Source of the DNA: JALYXV01 sp963733505
Lineage (GTDB): Bacteria > Actinomycetota > Acidimicrobiia > Acidimicrobiales > Palsa-688
Reading direction: 5' to 3'
Length of the DNA stretch: 64,000 nt
Assembly: GCA_963733505.1 (NCBI GenBank)
Contig: CAVTDW010000005.1
Location: forward strand, 434,001 to 498,000
The notes beneath the pieces were generated by a model that worked only from the letters and a program-made list of their open reading frames with translations, searched no databases and was not told the origin of the DNA. The position numbers and the translations under genes are program-made. Shown piece after piece: positions 9,159 to 16,713 of the stretch. The number at the start of each line of letters is the position of its first letter. The stretch's first letter is position 1.

Positions 9159-9743
9159 TTGCGGTCACGTGGTCGGCGACCGGAGATCGCCGCCTGCTTC
9201 TGGCCGCGGCTGGCGGCGTTGGCCCTCCGTTGGTGGTGCCGGCCAGCGGATGACCCAGACCGCTGGCAACGAGGCGCCGAGGGAGAGATGGCGACCGCCC
9301 GTCTCCTGGCCCGACTGCCACGGCGGTTCGTGGTGCTCCATGATCGCTGCCTGGCCGGGGCGCGCGGCAATGTGGACCACCTGATCATCGGGCCCAGTGG
9401 CCTGTGGGTCGTCGATTCCAAGGTTCGCCGGGCACGCCTTCGCGTCCATCGGCGCCGGGTACAGGCCGGTGGCTCGTTCATCGACGTCACCCCGGTGGCT
9501 ACCCAGGCGCTTCGAGTCGGCGCCGCCCTCGGGGTCCCGGCCACCGCGTTGGTCGTGGTGCACGGCACCGGGTTGCGGCGCCGGGGCAAAAAGGTAACGG
9601 GCGTGCGCGTCGTGCCTGCGGCGCGAACCGCACATCGAATCCGGCGGCGACGGCGGGGACGAGGCCTCTCCAAGCGTGAGATCGTCGTCCTCGCCGCCCG
9701 GGCGGAACAGCTCTTCCCGCCCTGTCGAGAAATGCTTGGCTAG
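9159..9743 (+). CDS. NERD-domain protein (nuclease-related domain)
   Basis: The NERD core is clear: 'RWQRGAEGEMATARLLARL', 'RFVVLHDRCL', 'GNVDHLIIGPSGLWVVDSK', with the D and the E/K pairs typical of this restriction-endonuclease-like fold. Role in bacteria is not firmly known; DNA processing is assumed. TTG 9159 is the only start in this frame after a stop at 9147, and it cuts the family's N terminus short. A hydrophobic segment 'LAVVAATLAVTWSA' in another frame (from 9020) suggests that the real start lies upstream and is hidden by one or two frame breaks near 9120-9240. The 3' end overlaps a peptide gene on the other strand by four bases. Confidence 0.7.
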   Translation: MRSRGRRPEIAACFWPRLAALALRWWCRPADDPDRWQRGAEGEMATARLLARLPRRFVVLHDRCLAGARGNVDHLIIGPSGLWVVDSKVRRARLRVHRRRVQAGGSFIDVTPVATQALRVGAALGVPATALVVVHGTGLRRRGKKVTGVRVVPAARTAHRIRRRRRGRGLSKREIVVLAARAEQLFPPCREMLG

Positions 9744-9964
9744 CCGCCCGTGGGCGGGACCAGGTTCCCCTGTTGAATGGGGGTGGTTTGCACGGCGTTG
9801 GCGTAGGCGGTGGAGTTGTCCGAGAGGACATTGGCCGCCACGGCGGCGTTCACCGGGATGGCGAGGTTGGCGTTGATGAGCGACATGGCCGCCCGTTCCG
9901 GCAGAGCCTCTCCAGCCATTTCGTCCAGTTCTTCACGGGTCAGCTTGCGATACTCGTCAGCCAT
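9740..9964 (-). CDS. Small leader-like peptide A (paralogue family of three)
   Basis: 74 residues. The N-terminal half is charged and helical ('RKLTREELDEMAGEALPER'), the second half is Asn/Ala-rich ('SLINANLAIPVNAA', 'NVLSDNSTAYANA') and ends with a short Pro/Gly tail. It is closely similar to peptides B (9976-10179) and C (10579-10782). A good ribosome site (GAGGAG, about 8 bases before ATG 9964) and an 11-base gap from B show an operon B-A. The 'LTxEELExLAG' stretch recalls leaders of ribosomally made peptides with double-glycine or Nif11-type cleavage, but I recognise no described family. There is no signal peptide. Confidence 0.75.
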   Translation of the reverse strand: MADEYRKLTREELDEMAGEALPERAAMSLINANLAIPVNAAVAANVLSDNSTAYANAVQTTPIQQGNLVPPTGG

Positions 9965-9975
9965 GACGGGTCTCC

Positions 9976-10179
9976 TCAGTTCTGCTGGATGATGGGGGCG
10001 GTCTGCTGGGCGTTGGCGTAGGCAGTCGAGTTGTCCGAAAGGACATTCAACGCTGCGGCCAGGTTGACCGGTGCCGCCACATTGGCGTTCACCAGCGACA
10101 TCGCGGCCCGCTCGGGCAACGCTTCTCCCGCCAGGTCTTCGAGTTCTTCCCGCGTCAACTTGCGGAATTCGTCAGTCAT
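9976..10179 (-). CDS. Small leader-like peptide B (paralogue family of three)
   Basis: 67 residues from ATG 10179, with GGGAGA just upstream; a longer start at 10209 would add ten residues that the paralogues lack. The pattern is 'RKLTREELEDLAGEALPER', 'AAMSLVNAN', 'NVLSDNSTAYANA' and a C-terminal 'QTAPIIQ'. It is first in the minus-strand pair B-A and is divergent from the small gene at 10293. A 14-bp palindrome (10233-10246) lies in the shared upstream region. Function unknown; see finding on the cluster. Confidence 0.78.
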   Translation of the reverse strand: MTDEFRKLTREELEDLAGEALPERAAMSLVNANVAAPVNLAAALNVLSDNSTAYANAQQTAPIIQQN

Positions 10180-10232
10180 GAAGTTCTCCCTTGGTTGATC
10201 CGGTAACACCGACGAAACCGCCCCGCCGGGTC

Positions 10233-10246
10233 GGAATAGGTATTCC
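10233..10246. promoter_or_regulatory. Palindrome GGAATAGGTATTCC between divergent small genes
   Basis: Perfect six-base arms around a two-base centre, 54 bases upstream of peptide B and 47 upstream of the 10293 gene. The half-site GGGAATA also occurs ahead of peptide C (near 10540). I infer an operator for the peptide cluster; no regulator gene is nearby. Confidence 0.4.
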
Positions 10247-10292
10247 CGGTGCCGAGAGGATCAAACCGCTCGCCGCCGGGTAGGACTCGGCC

Positions 10293-10496
10293 ATGGGACT
10301 GCGGGATCGGATCGAGCACGAGGTCAGGGCGGCCATCCGCGAGGCGAAAGCGCAGCGTGGAGGGCGGATCAACGTGGTCAGCCGGGTCAACAAGGTCGTC
10401 GTGCGCAACGTCGGTCGTCCCGGCGGGCGCAGCGCGGCTGCGACTGCGGAGCAGATCGCTCCGATCGTGCAAGAGCCGCCTGCGGCCGACGACTGA
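10293..10496 (+). CDS. Small basic protein sharing the 'API-Q' tail with the peptide family
   Basis: 67 residues: an amphipathic basic helix ('RDRIEHEVRAAIREAKAQR'), a Val/Asn/Arg-rich middle ('INVVSRVNKVVVRNVGR') and a tail 'EQIAPIVQE' that resembles the 'QTAPIIQ' ending of peptides B and C. ATG 10293 is the first start. It lies between the divergent peptides B and C. The similarity is confined to the tail and could be chance, but the location supports membership of the same cluster. No known domain. Confidence 0.55.
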   Translation: MGLRDRIEHEVRAAIREAKAQRGGRINVVSRVNKVVVRNVGRPGGRSAAATAEQIAPIVQEPPAADD

Positions 10497-10578
10497 GACC
10501 CATCAGAAATCGATTGACGTTTTCCCGGAGTGATCGTGTGGGAATAAGGCCCTGCAACCGACGGAAAGGACCGAGAAG

Positions 10579-10782
10579 ATGGCAGATGAGTACCGCAAGC
10601 TGACGCGCGACGAACTCGAAGAGCTGGCGGGTGAGGAGTTGCCCGAACGGGCCGCGATGTCGCTGATCAACGCCAATATCGCCGCTCCCATCAATGCCGC
10701 GGTGGCGCTCAACGCGCTGTCGGATGGCTCGACGGCCTACGCCAACGCCACTCAGACCGCTCCGATCATCCAGGGCAACTAA
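10579..10782 (+). CDS. Small leader-like peptide C (paralogue family of three)
   Basis: 67 residues with ribosome site GGAAAGGA before ATG 10579. 'RKLTRDELEELAGEELPER' is followed by 'AAMSLINAN', 'GSTAYANA' and 'QTAPIIQGN'. Identity to peptide B is well over half across the full length, and the leader half is the most conserved. A perfect 11-bp inverted repeat follows at 10795-10828, then the secreted-protein gene, on the same strand. Confidence 0.78.
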   Translation: MADEYRKLTRDELEELAGEELPERAAMSLINANIAAPINAAVALNALSDGSTAYANATQTAPIIQGN

Positions 10783-10794
10783 CACACCGAGGTT

Positions 10795-10828
10795 ACGACG
10801 GGGCGGGCGAGCCGGCACGCCCCGTCGT
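10795..10828 (+). terminator. Stem-loop after peptide C
   Basis: ACGACGGGGCG pairs perfectly with CGCCCCGTCGT across a 12-base loop. There is no T-run, so termination would be of the GC-rich actinobacterial type; it could also let a smaller share of transcripts reach the secreted-protein gene. Confidence 0.55.
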
Positions 10829-10856
10829 GACGTCAACACTCCCAAAGGGGGATTTT

Positions 10857-11465
10857 GTGCGTCGCAGTTTGGCAGTCTTCGCGTGTTTCATAGCGTTCGC
10901 GGTGCTCGGTGCCGCTCCTGCGGGTGCCGACGGCGTTCTGTGGGCCCACACGAACTATGTTGCCTCAGAGAACAACAACAGCGCGTCGCCTGTCGTGCAC
11001 GCAGACACTGCGTTTTCGCTGGATCAGAATGGCAGTTCGGTCACTGACACCAATGTTGCATACGCCCATTCTTTCGATTGCACGGGTTGCCGTTCGATAG
11101 CGGTGGCCGTGCAGATTGTCGTCGTCGAGGGATCCCCGAGCAACTACCAACCGCAGAACGGTGCGGTCGCGGTCAACGACAACTGCCAGGCCTGCCAGAC
11201 CTTCGCCTATGCCCATCAGTACGTCATCCAAACCCCGGTGGTTCATCTGGACAAGGTGGACAGAGGCACGATCAACCAGGTGTTGAGTATCCAGTCGCAG
11301 ATATCCGATGTCGCCCACTCGAGCGCAGACTTCCCGACCATGAGCGGCCAGCTGGATCAGCTCAGCCTCAACCTCTACAACGTGGTGTACCAGTTCCTAC
11401 AGAACCACGGTGACCAGGGCCACGGCCACGATTCCGAACACCGCCTGGTTCAAGAAACGGACTGA
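10857..11465 (+). CDS. Secreted protein with two CxxC pairs, unknown function
   Basis: GTG 10857 has GGGGG six bases upstream and gives a clean signal peptide ('RRSLAVFACFIAFAVLGAAPAGA', cleavage near residue 24); the 10827 start would add ten residues ahead of it. The mature part holds 'YAHSFDCTGC' (C75, C78) and 'NDNCQACQTFAYAHQ' (C110, C113), a rough mirror-like pair, with hydrophobic beta-prone strands between. A His/Asp-rich C terminus follows. The gene is directly downstream of peptide C and overlaps the next gene tail to tail. I do not recognise the family. A partner or target of the small peptides is an inference from proximity. Confidence 0.75.
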   Translation: MRRSLAVFACFIAFAVLGAAPAGADGVLWAHTNYVASENNNSASPVVHADTAFSLDQNGSSVTDTNVAYAHSFDCTGCRSIAVAVQIVVVEGSPSNYQPQNGAVAVNDNCQACQTFAYAHQYVIQTPVVHLDKVDRGTINQVLSIQSQISDVAHSSADFPTMSGQLDQLSLNLYNVVYQFLQNHGDQGHGHDSEHRLVQETD

Positions 11466-12184
11466 GCCCGGAGGTCCACAGTTGCGGTAGGCGCCGTTGA
11501 AGGTGCCGACAGCAGCCGCGCAATGCCGAACCACCAGATCGGCCCCAGGACGACCGATGCCAATCCGCCGGTGAGCAGTACGAGGGCGGGGATGCCGACC
11601 GCGGTGGCGACGAACAGCATCACCATGTCGACGCCGAGCACCATGCCAAGGGTCCCCAGGCGGGGGTGGATCGACCGAAGCGCCAGTCCGACCACCAAGG
11701 CCACCAAACCGCTGGCCGCGAACGTGGCCAGGCCCCGTGGGTCGACCGACGACGGTGCAACGTGCGCCACGGCGACCGCGGCGCGGGTGGCCGCATCACC
11801 TGCCGCATAGCGGTGCGCCAGTTTGTCGACGCCGACCAGGTCAGCGAGGCCATGGGCCGACGTTGCGAAACCGGCGACGACCGCCACGACGGTGGCCCAG
11901 GCCAGGGAGGACGGCAGCGTGCTCTCGTGGCGTGGGACGCGTTGGATCCTTCTGGTCAAGGCGACAACGGCGGCCCCGCTGAGCAGCCCGGACACCATCA
12001 GGCAGGCTGAAGCCAGCCGGAGGCCCGTCGGGTGGGCCAGGTAGGAGCGGAAGAACTTGTCGATGTCGCTGCCCCGCTGGTCCGACGGCGCGATGCCGAG
12101 ATAGGCGACGGCATACAGCAGGGACAACGCCCCAACCATGCCTGCACCGATTGCCCCGATTCGCTCGAAGGTTCGGTCGTCCAT
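11450..12184 (-). CDS. Multi-pass membrane protein
   Basis: About 244 residues with six likely membrane spans (for example 'GAIGAGMVGALSLLYAVAYLG', 'GLVALVVGLAL', 'VLGVDMVMLFVATAVGIPALV'). ATG 12184 is preferred over 12199 because the first five extra residues add nothing; either is possible. It resembles DUF4386-like integral membrane proteins in length and layout, but I cannot assign a role. It lies about 137 bases after herA on the same strand and overlaps the secreted-protein gene by 16 bases tail to tail. Confidence 0.7.
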   Translation of the reverse strand: MDDRTFERIGAIGAGMVGALSLLYAVAYLGIAPSDQRGSDIDKFFRSYLAHPTGLRLASACLMVSGLLSGAAVVALTRRIQRVPRHESTLPSSLAWATVVAVVAGFATSAHGLADLVGVDKLAHRYAAGDAATRAAVAVAHVAPSSVDPRGLATFAASGLVALVVGLALRSIHPRLGTLGMVLGVDMVMLFVATAVGIPALVLLTGGLASVVLGPIWWFGIARLLSAPSTAPTATVDLRAQSVS

Positions 12185-12320
12185 CCGTCGGCCCCCCATG
12201 CTCGGTCACCTCGCCGTGACCCATTCGCCCATCAACGCCTGACCGGATCACCAGGGGTCTGGAGCGTCGCCCCGCTCCTCCTGGCGGCACCGCTACCGTG
12301 CGCGGCCGTGTCGCGCCTCG

Positions 12321-13910
12321 CTAGTCGACCAAGGCGGCAATGTTGGGCGCCGCGGTCGGCCGCGGCGCGGGAGGCGGGGGAGTCGCTCGCACCAGGTCGT
12401 CGTAGAGGTCGACCTTGGCCGGCATCGCGAACGGCGCCGCCAGCCCCGCGATCAAGCACTCACCGGGCATCAGGGTTTGTATTTCCTTGCCCACCGCGCT
12501 GATGTCCTGCTTGGCCGAGGCTCGCAGGATGTTGCGGTCCTTCTCGTCGGCCAAACCCAGAATGAAGAAGGTGTTGAACTGGCTGAGCAGCTCGTCGTCG
12601 AGCAGCTTGGGTTGCTGGGTGATGGCGCAGATTCCGACGTTGAACTTGCGTCCCTCACGAGCGACCCTCGGGAACACATTGGATTCCCGATCCTTGCTGG
12701 CGCCGAGTACCCGCTGCGCCTCCTCCAGCACGACCGCGACCACCGGCATGCGCTCGTGCTGCTCGGGCCGGTCGAGATACGCGCCCTGCCACTCCTCGAG
12801 CACCCGGCGAGTCAGGTAGGAGGCAACCAGGACCTCCTCGGTCGACCCCAGTCCGCTGACATCGATCAGCACGACCTTGCCCCCGAGCAGGTCCGACAGC
12901 ACCGATCCGCCGACCGACACGTTGGGGTCCATGGCCACACACTGGAGTTCGACGATGCGCCGGGCCCGACGGTGGACGACCTGCAGGGTGCTCAGCGCGA
13001 TGCGGCCGTTGAGTTCGACGTCGCGAAACCCCGGGAGGTCGTCGAGGCGGGCGAAGGCGGCCAACCACCCGAGCCCCTCGACTCCGTAGTGGCGCTCCAA
13101 CTCGAACAGCGCCTCCTCCTGGGGCCGGCTCCACTCGTACGCCGTGCGCAGGTCGTCGATGCCGAGCTCGGCCAGGCTGATTCGCAGGGCCGTGGTGTTG
13201 GGCAGCGACCGCGCCGCATAGGTGCGGAGCCGCTCGCCCGCCCAGGGATGGCGGGCCAGAGCGCCGCGGTACTCGCCATGGGGGTCGATGATGAGCAGGC
13301 CGTAACGGCCGTTGGCCCGCATGACGCCCGCCGCCAGTACCCGCATCAGGTTGGACTTGCCCATCCCCGTCGTGGCGAAGATGCCGACGTGGCTGGACAG
13401 GGCGGCACCGGGGATGCTGACCCGGAAGTCGACCACGCTCTCGCCACTGCGCAGCATGCCCACGGGCAGGTCGCCCATGCGGCTGGCGAGGAACGCGAAG
13501 TCCTCGGGCTCGGGTGCCAGCACCCGCGAGAACTGCGTGGGCAGGCTCTTGGGCTTGCGGAACTCCGCTCGGACACCATCGGGCCCCGGCGGCGTCAGGT
13601 AGCCAAGGCAGCTGCAGGTGGCGACTCGATAGGTGCGTCGAGACTGTTCGTACAGCGGATGGGCACCGGCATCGTCGCGGCCGTCGTCGGCGAGCATGGT
13701 GCCCGCGACTCGTTCCGCCCACCCCGGCTCCCGGTGCTCGGTGCCGTAGGTGACGTCGACCACGCGGAAGAGGTACCGCCGCCCCGTGGCGTCGTCGACT
13801 CCGACGAGCAGCTCGCCGAGAAAAAGGTCCTCGTCGGGCGCCGCCCGGAAGGTCGCCTCGAGCACGTTCTTGCCGAACAGGCGGCCGCGGACCTCGCCTC
13901 CCGACGTCAC
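12321..13910 (-). CDS. herA: HerA-type bipolar DNA helicase/translocase
   Basis: 529 residues from GTG 13910, which overlaps the nurA stop as GTGA. An N-terminal HAS-barrel is followed by the DUF87 ATPase: Walker A 'ATTGMGKSN' near residue 180, Walker B 'LLIIDPHGEY', a second acidic strand 'VVLEEAQRVL' and an arginine-finger region 'QFNTFFILGLADEKDR'. HerA forms hexamers that drive NurA during DNA end resection. The adjacent nurA makes this a two-gene resection module; in archaea the same pair sits with mre11-rad50, whose homologues sbcDC lie 3.3 kb away here. Confidence 0.9.
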   Translation of the reverse strand: MTSGGEVRGRLFGKNVLEATFRAAPDEDLFLGELLVGVDDATGRRYLFRVVDVTYGTEHREPGWAERVAGTMLADDGRDDAGAHPLYEQSRRTYRVATCSCLGYLTPPGPDGVRAEFRKPKSLPTQFSRVLAPEPEDFAFLASRMGDLPVGMLRSGESVVDFRVSIPGAALSSHVGIFATTGMGKSNLMRVLAAGVMRANGRYGLLIIDPHGEYRGALARHPWAGERLRTYAARSLPNTTALRISLAELGIDDLRTAYEWSRPQEEALFELERHYGVEGLGWLAAFARLDDLPGFRDVELNGRIALSTLQVVHRRARRIVELQCVAMDPNVSVGGSVLSDLLGGKVVLIDVSGLGSTEEVLVASYLTRRVLEEWQGAYLDRPEQHERMPVVAVVLEEAQRVLGASKDRESNVFPRVAREGRKFNVGICAITQQPKLLDDELLSQFNTFFILGLADEKDRNILRASAKQDISAVGKEIQTLMPGECLIAGLAAPFAMPAKVDLYDDLVRATPPPPAPRPTAAPNIAALVD

Positions 13911-14812
13911 GCCCGCTCCATCAGCCGGTGGCGGTCCGTGAACGCCCGCTCCCGGACATCGAATGGCACCCCGGCGACGTCGAGCCCGTCCTCGAGCTGG
14001 GCCCAGACGTCGTCGCGGACCCAGCCGGGACAAGCCGCCAGGCGGTCCGCCACGCTCAAGGGATAGGGATAGCCGGGGAACGCGGCGTCATCGGCCCATG
14101 CCGACAGCGATCCCAGGATGTGTGCTGGGTCGTCGCCCGCGGGAATATCGATCCGGAACGAGAACCGGGCGTCGGGGTCGAGCCGAGCGGCCAGGATCTG
14201 GCGGTTGGGTCCCGAGTCGGGTCGGGTGGTGGCGAGGCGAGCCCACCACATGGCACGCGAACCGAGCGCTTCCTCGGCCCGGCGCTCCAGCTGGCCGAGC
14301 AAGGGAGCGCCCCCCCGGGCCAACGACGAGTGCTTGGTGACGCCCGCCAGGCAGACGCGGCGAGCCGCGGCTCGGGCGAACAGCGCGTCGAGAAAGGACG
14401 GCGGGATGCGCCAGTCGGGCTCCAGGTCGCCGTCGATCAACACCATGGCGCCCGGGTCGGCCTCCTCGACTGACTGGGCCACCGCCTGCCATTCGCCCCA
14501 GTCCCGCAGCAAGCCGATGTCGACCGCGGCATCGGGGCGCACCGGCATGCCGTAGGTCAACACGGCGGTGCGCTCCTCGCCGCAGCCGACCAGCTGGGGC
14601 CGGAGGTCGCCCTCTTCCTCGAGCACGCAACGACCCTCCCGCCAGCGCGCCCGGGATGCACGGGTCACGACGAACTGCAGGCAGCGGGCGTCGGCGACCA
14701 CGGCCTGGCCGCCGTCGACGGCCCAGGTGTCGGTCGGGGCGGGCAGACGCACGAGCGGCTGCAGCGCGATGTCGGTCTCGAACACCAGATCATGGCGCTC
14801 GGGATCGCTCAA
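13907..14812 (-). CDS. nurA: NurA-like 5'-3' nuclease
   Basis: 301 residues from TTG 14812 (GGGGGA upstream). The NurA metal site is seen as 'WAVDGGQAVVADARC' near residues 30-44 and 'MVLIDGDLEPDW' in the middle, with 'KHSSLARGG' and the terminal conserved region also present. It is translationally coupled to herA by a 4-base overlap, as expected for partners in one complex. The upstream region carries the 18-bp motif shared with sbcD. Confidence 0.85.
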   Translation of the reverse strand: MSDPERHDLVFETDIALQPLVRLPAPTDTWAVDGGQAVVADARCLQFVVTRASRARWREGRCVLEEEGDLRPQLVGCGEERTAVLTYGMPVRPDAAVDIGLLRDWGEWQAVAQSVEEADPGAMVLIDGDLEPDWRIPPSFLDALFARAAARRVCLAGVTKHSSLARGGAPLLGQLERRAEEALGSRAMWWARLATTRPDSGPNRQILAARLDPDARFSFRIDIPAGDDPAHILGSLSAWADDAAFPGYPYPLSVADRLAACPGWVRDDVWAQLEDGLDVAGVPFDVRERAFTDRHRLMERA

Positions 14813-15164
14813 GGTCCCCCGGCATAGGTCAGGAGTCCGGCGAGGCGGGCCGCGGTCTGTTCGACGGTGGGCGGCGGTGGCGGTAGCGGCATGGCTTCAT
14901 GATCTCAGGCCGGTGTGACGGTCTGGTTCATCCCCACCGGTGGGCGCCAACCGAAGGTTGGTCGCGGATCGAGTTCTGGATTCGCGACGAGGCGGTACGG
15001 CTATTCGAAGAGGGATTCGTGGAAAAGCGAGAATTGCCGATGGCCATTTCTATTTCGCCCGAGCCAAATCGTCCCATACCCGGTCACAGGGCGGATATCC
15101 GGGCAAACTGTAAAACAAATTCATTCCACTAAAGGCGGGTGTTCGAAGCGCCGTCAAACGGTTC
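14813..15164. other. Intergenic region between nurA and the CAP-protein gene
   Basis: Divergent promoters are expected here. The only distinctive site is the nurA/sbcD shared motif at 14903-14920. A short hairpin CCAACCGAAGGTTGG lies at about 14949-14963. I see no gene or RNA. Confidence 0.5.
14903..14920 (-). promoter_or_regulatory. Motif shared between nurA and sbcD upstream regions
   Basis: Minus-strand CGTCACACCGGCCTGAGA, 17 of 18 identical to the copy at 8986-9003. It lies 91 bases ahead of the nurA TTG start, against 10 bases for sbcD, so if it is a promoter the nurA transcript has a leader or a longer coding start. Confidence 0.45.
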
Positions 15165-15749
15165 ATGATTCCTCGAAGGACAGGTGACCGAACCCGTCGG
15201 GTACACCCAGTGCGCCGGTCCGCGATCGTCGTACTTGCGGTGGTGGCGGCGTCGATCATCGGTTCCGCGGCACGAGCATCGGCGGCACCGAAGCCCGCCA
15301 CCAAGGCGGTGCCGACCCCCGCCCTGGACGCCGAGGAATCGTCGTTCTGCCGGGGAATCAACTCCTACCGTGTCCAGCAAGGTCTGGTCCCGCTCCAAGT
15401 ATCGATCACCATGACCAAGGCGGCCAAGTGGGATACGACCGATATGGCGCAGAAGAACTATTTCAGTCACACTGACAGCGCCGGGCGAGATCCGTTCAAG
15501 AGAATGGCGGCGTTCGGTTACACGTTCCAGACCGCCGAAGGCGAGAACATTGCCGCCGGAAATGCCACGGCCGCGGCCACACTGGCGCAGTGGAAGGCGT
15601 CGCCGCCCCACAATCAGAACATGCTGAACGCCGGATACAAGGTCATTGGCATCAGCCGGTCGTACTCCGCCGGCGCGACCTACGGCTGGTACTGGACGAC
15701 GGACTTCGGTGGCTACACCGACAAGTCCGTCCCGTGCCCGAGCAGCTGA
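15165..15749 (+). CDS. Secreted CAP/SCP-domain protein
   Basis: A signal peptide ('VRRSAIVVLAVVAASIIGSAARASAA') precedes a CAP domain. Family features are 'FCRGINSYRVQQGL', 'YFSHTDSAG', 'AEGENIAAG' and 'WKASPPHNQNMLNAGYKVIGI', with the conserved His and Glu residues. CAP proteins (PR-1/YkwD-like) are extracellular and of varied or unknown activity in bacteria. ATG 15165 or GTG 15210 could be the start; the latter puts the signal peptide at the extreme N terminus. Neighbours are unrelated repair genes. Confidence 0.85.
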   Translation: MIPRRTGDRTRRVHPVRRSAIVVLAVVAASIIGSAARASAAPKPATKAVPTPALDAEESSFCRGINSYRVQQGLVPLQVSITMTKAAKWDTTDMAQKNYFSHTDSAGRDPFKRMAAFGYTFQTAEGENIAAGNATAAATLAQWKASPPHNQNMLNAGYKVIGISRSYSAGATYGWYWTTDFGGYTDKSVPCPSS

Positions 15750-15876
15750 CGGCGCTCAGGAACCGCCACCGTCTGGGCCAGCACCGGTCGCGGGAGCGCC
15801 GAGGGCTCGGGCTGCCCGGCGGACCCCCGGGAGCACTGCTCGTCGCGCACGGTGCCGAGTGCGGTTGAATGGTCCC

Positions 15877-16713
15877 ATGCCCAGGGCTATTTGGAGTGGG
15901 GCGGTCAGCTTCGGTCTGGTCAACGTGCCGATCAAGCTGGTGTCGGCGACCTCACCGAAGGACATCCGGTTCAACCAACTGCACGACGTCGACGGCGGCC
16001 GCATCAACCAGAAACGGGTGTGCTCGGTCGACGGCGAGGAGGTCGACTACAACCACATCGTGAAGGGTTACGACCTCGGCGGCGGGCGCTACGTGATCAT
16101 CGAGCCCGAGGAGCTGCGCTCCATCGACCCCGAGGCCAGCCGGACCATCGACATCGAGGAGTTCGTCGACCTGGCCGACATCGACCCGATCTACTTCGAC
16201 CACACGTACTACCTGGTCCCTGAGGACCGGGCCGTGAAGCCCTACGTGCTGCTCGTCGAGGCGATGGCGGGCAGCGGCAAGGTGGCGCTGGGCAAGTTCG
16301 TGCTGCGCTCCAAGCAGTATCTGGCGGCCCTGCGGCCCAAGGACGGCGTGCTGGTGCTGTCGACCATGCTGTTCGCCGACGAGGTGATCGCCACCGCCGA
16401 CCTCGCCGTCCCGACCGCCGATGCCACCAAACCGTCGGACCGGGAACTCAACATGGCCAAGCAGCTGGTCGAGTCCTTGTCGGCCCCGTTCGACCCGTCG
16501 AAATACCGCGACGACTACCGCGAACGGGTCATCGAGTTGATCGAGGCCAAGGCCGAGGGCGCCGAGATCGCCCAGGCGCCCGAGGCCGCCCCGGCGGCGC
16601 CGGTCGTCGACCTCATGGCCGCCTTGGAAGCCAGCCTGGCTGCCGCCCGCGCCGCCAAGTCCGATGACGGGGATGGGAAAGGAAAACGGTCGCGCCAGCA
16701 GGCCAGCGCGTGA
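15877..16713 (+). CDS. ku: Ku protein, non-homologous end joining
   Basis: 278 residues. The bacterial Ku core is recognisable from 'MPRAIWSGAVSFGLVNVPIKL' onward, with 'FNQLHDVDGGRI', 'KGYDLGGGRYVIIEPEEL' and 'FDHTYYLVPE'. Ku encircles broken DNA ends and recruits LigD. ATG 15877 starts at the family's usual first residue. The C-terminal tail is Ala/Lys-rich, as in other actinobacterial Ku proteins. The stop overlaps the GTG of the polymerase gene by four bases, so the two are co-translated. Confidence 0.97.
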   Translation: MPRAIWSGAVSFGLVNVPIKLVSATSPKDIRFNQLHDVDGGRINQKRVCSVDGEEVDYNHIVKGYDLGGGRYVIIEPEELRSIDPEASRTIDIEEFVDLADIDPIYFDHTYYLVPEDRAVKPYVLLVEAMAGSGKVALGKFVLRSKQYLAALRPKDGVLVLSTMLFADEVIATADLAVPTADATKPSDRELNMAKQLVESLSAPFDPSKYRDDYRERVIELIEAKAEGAEIAQAPEAAPAAPVVDLMAALEASLAAARAAKSDDGDGKGKRSRQQASA

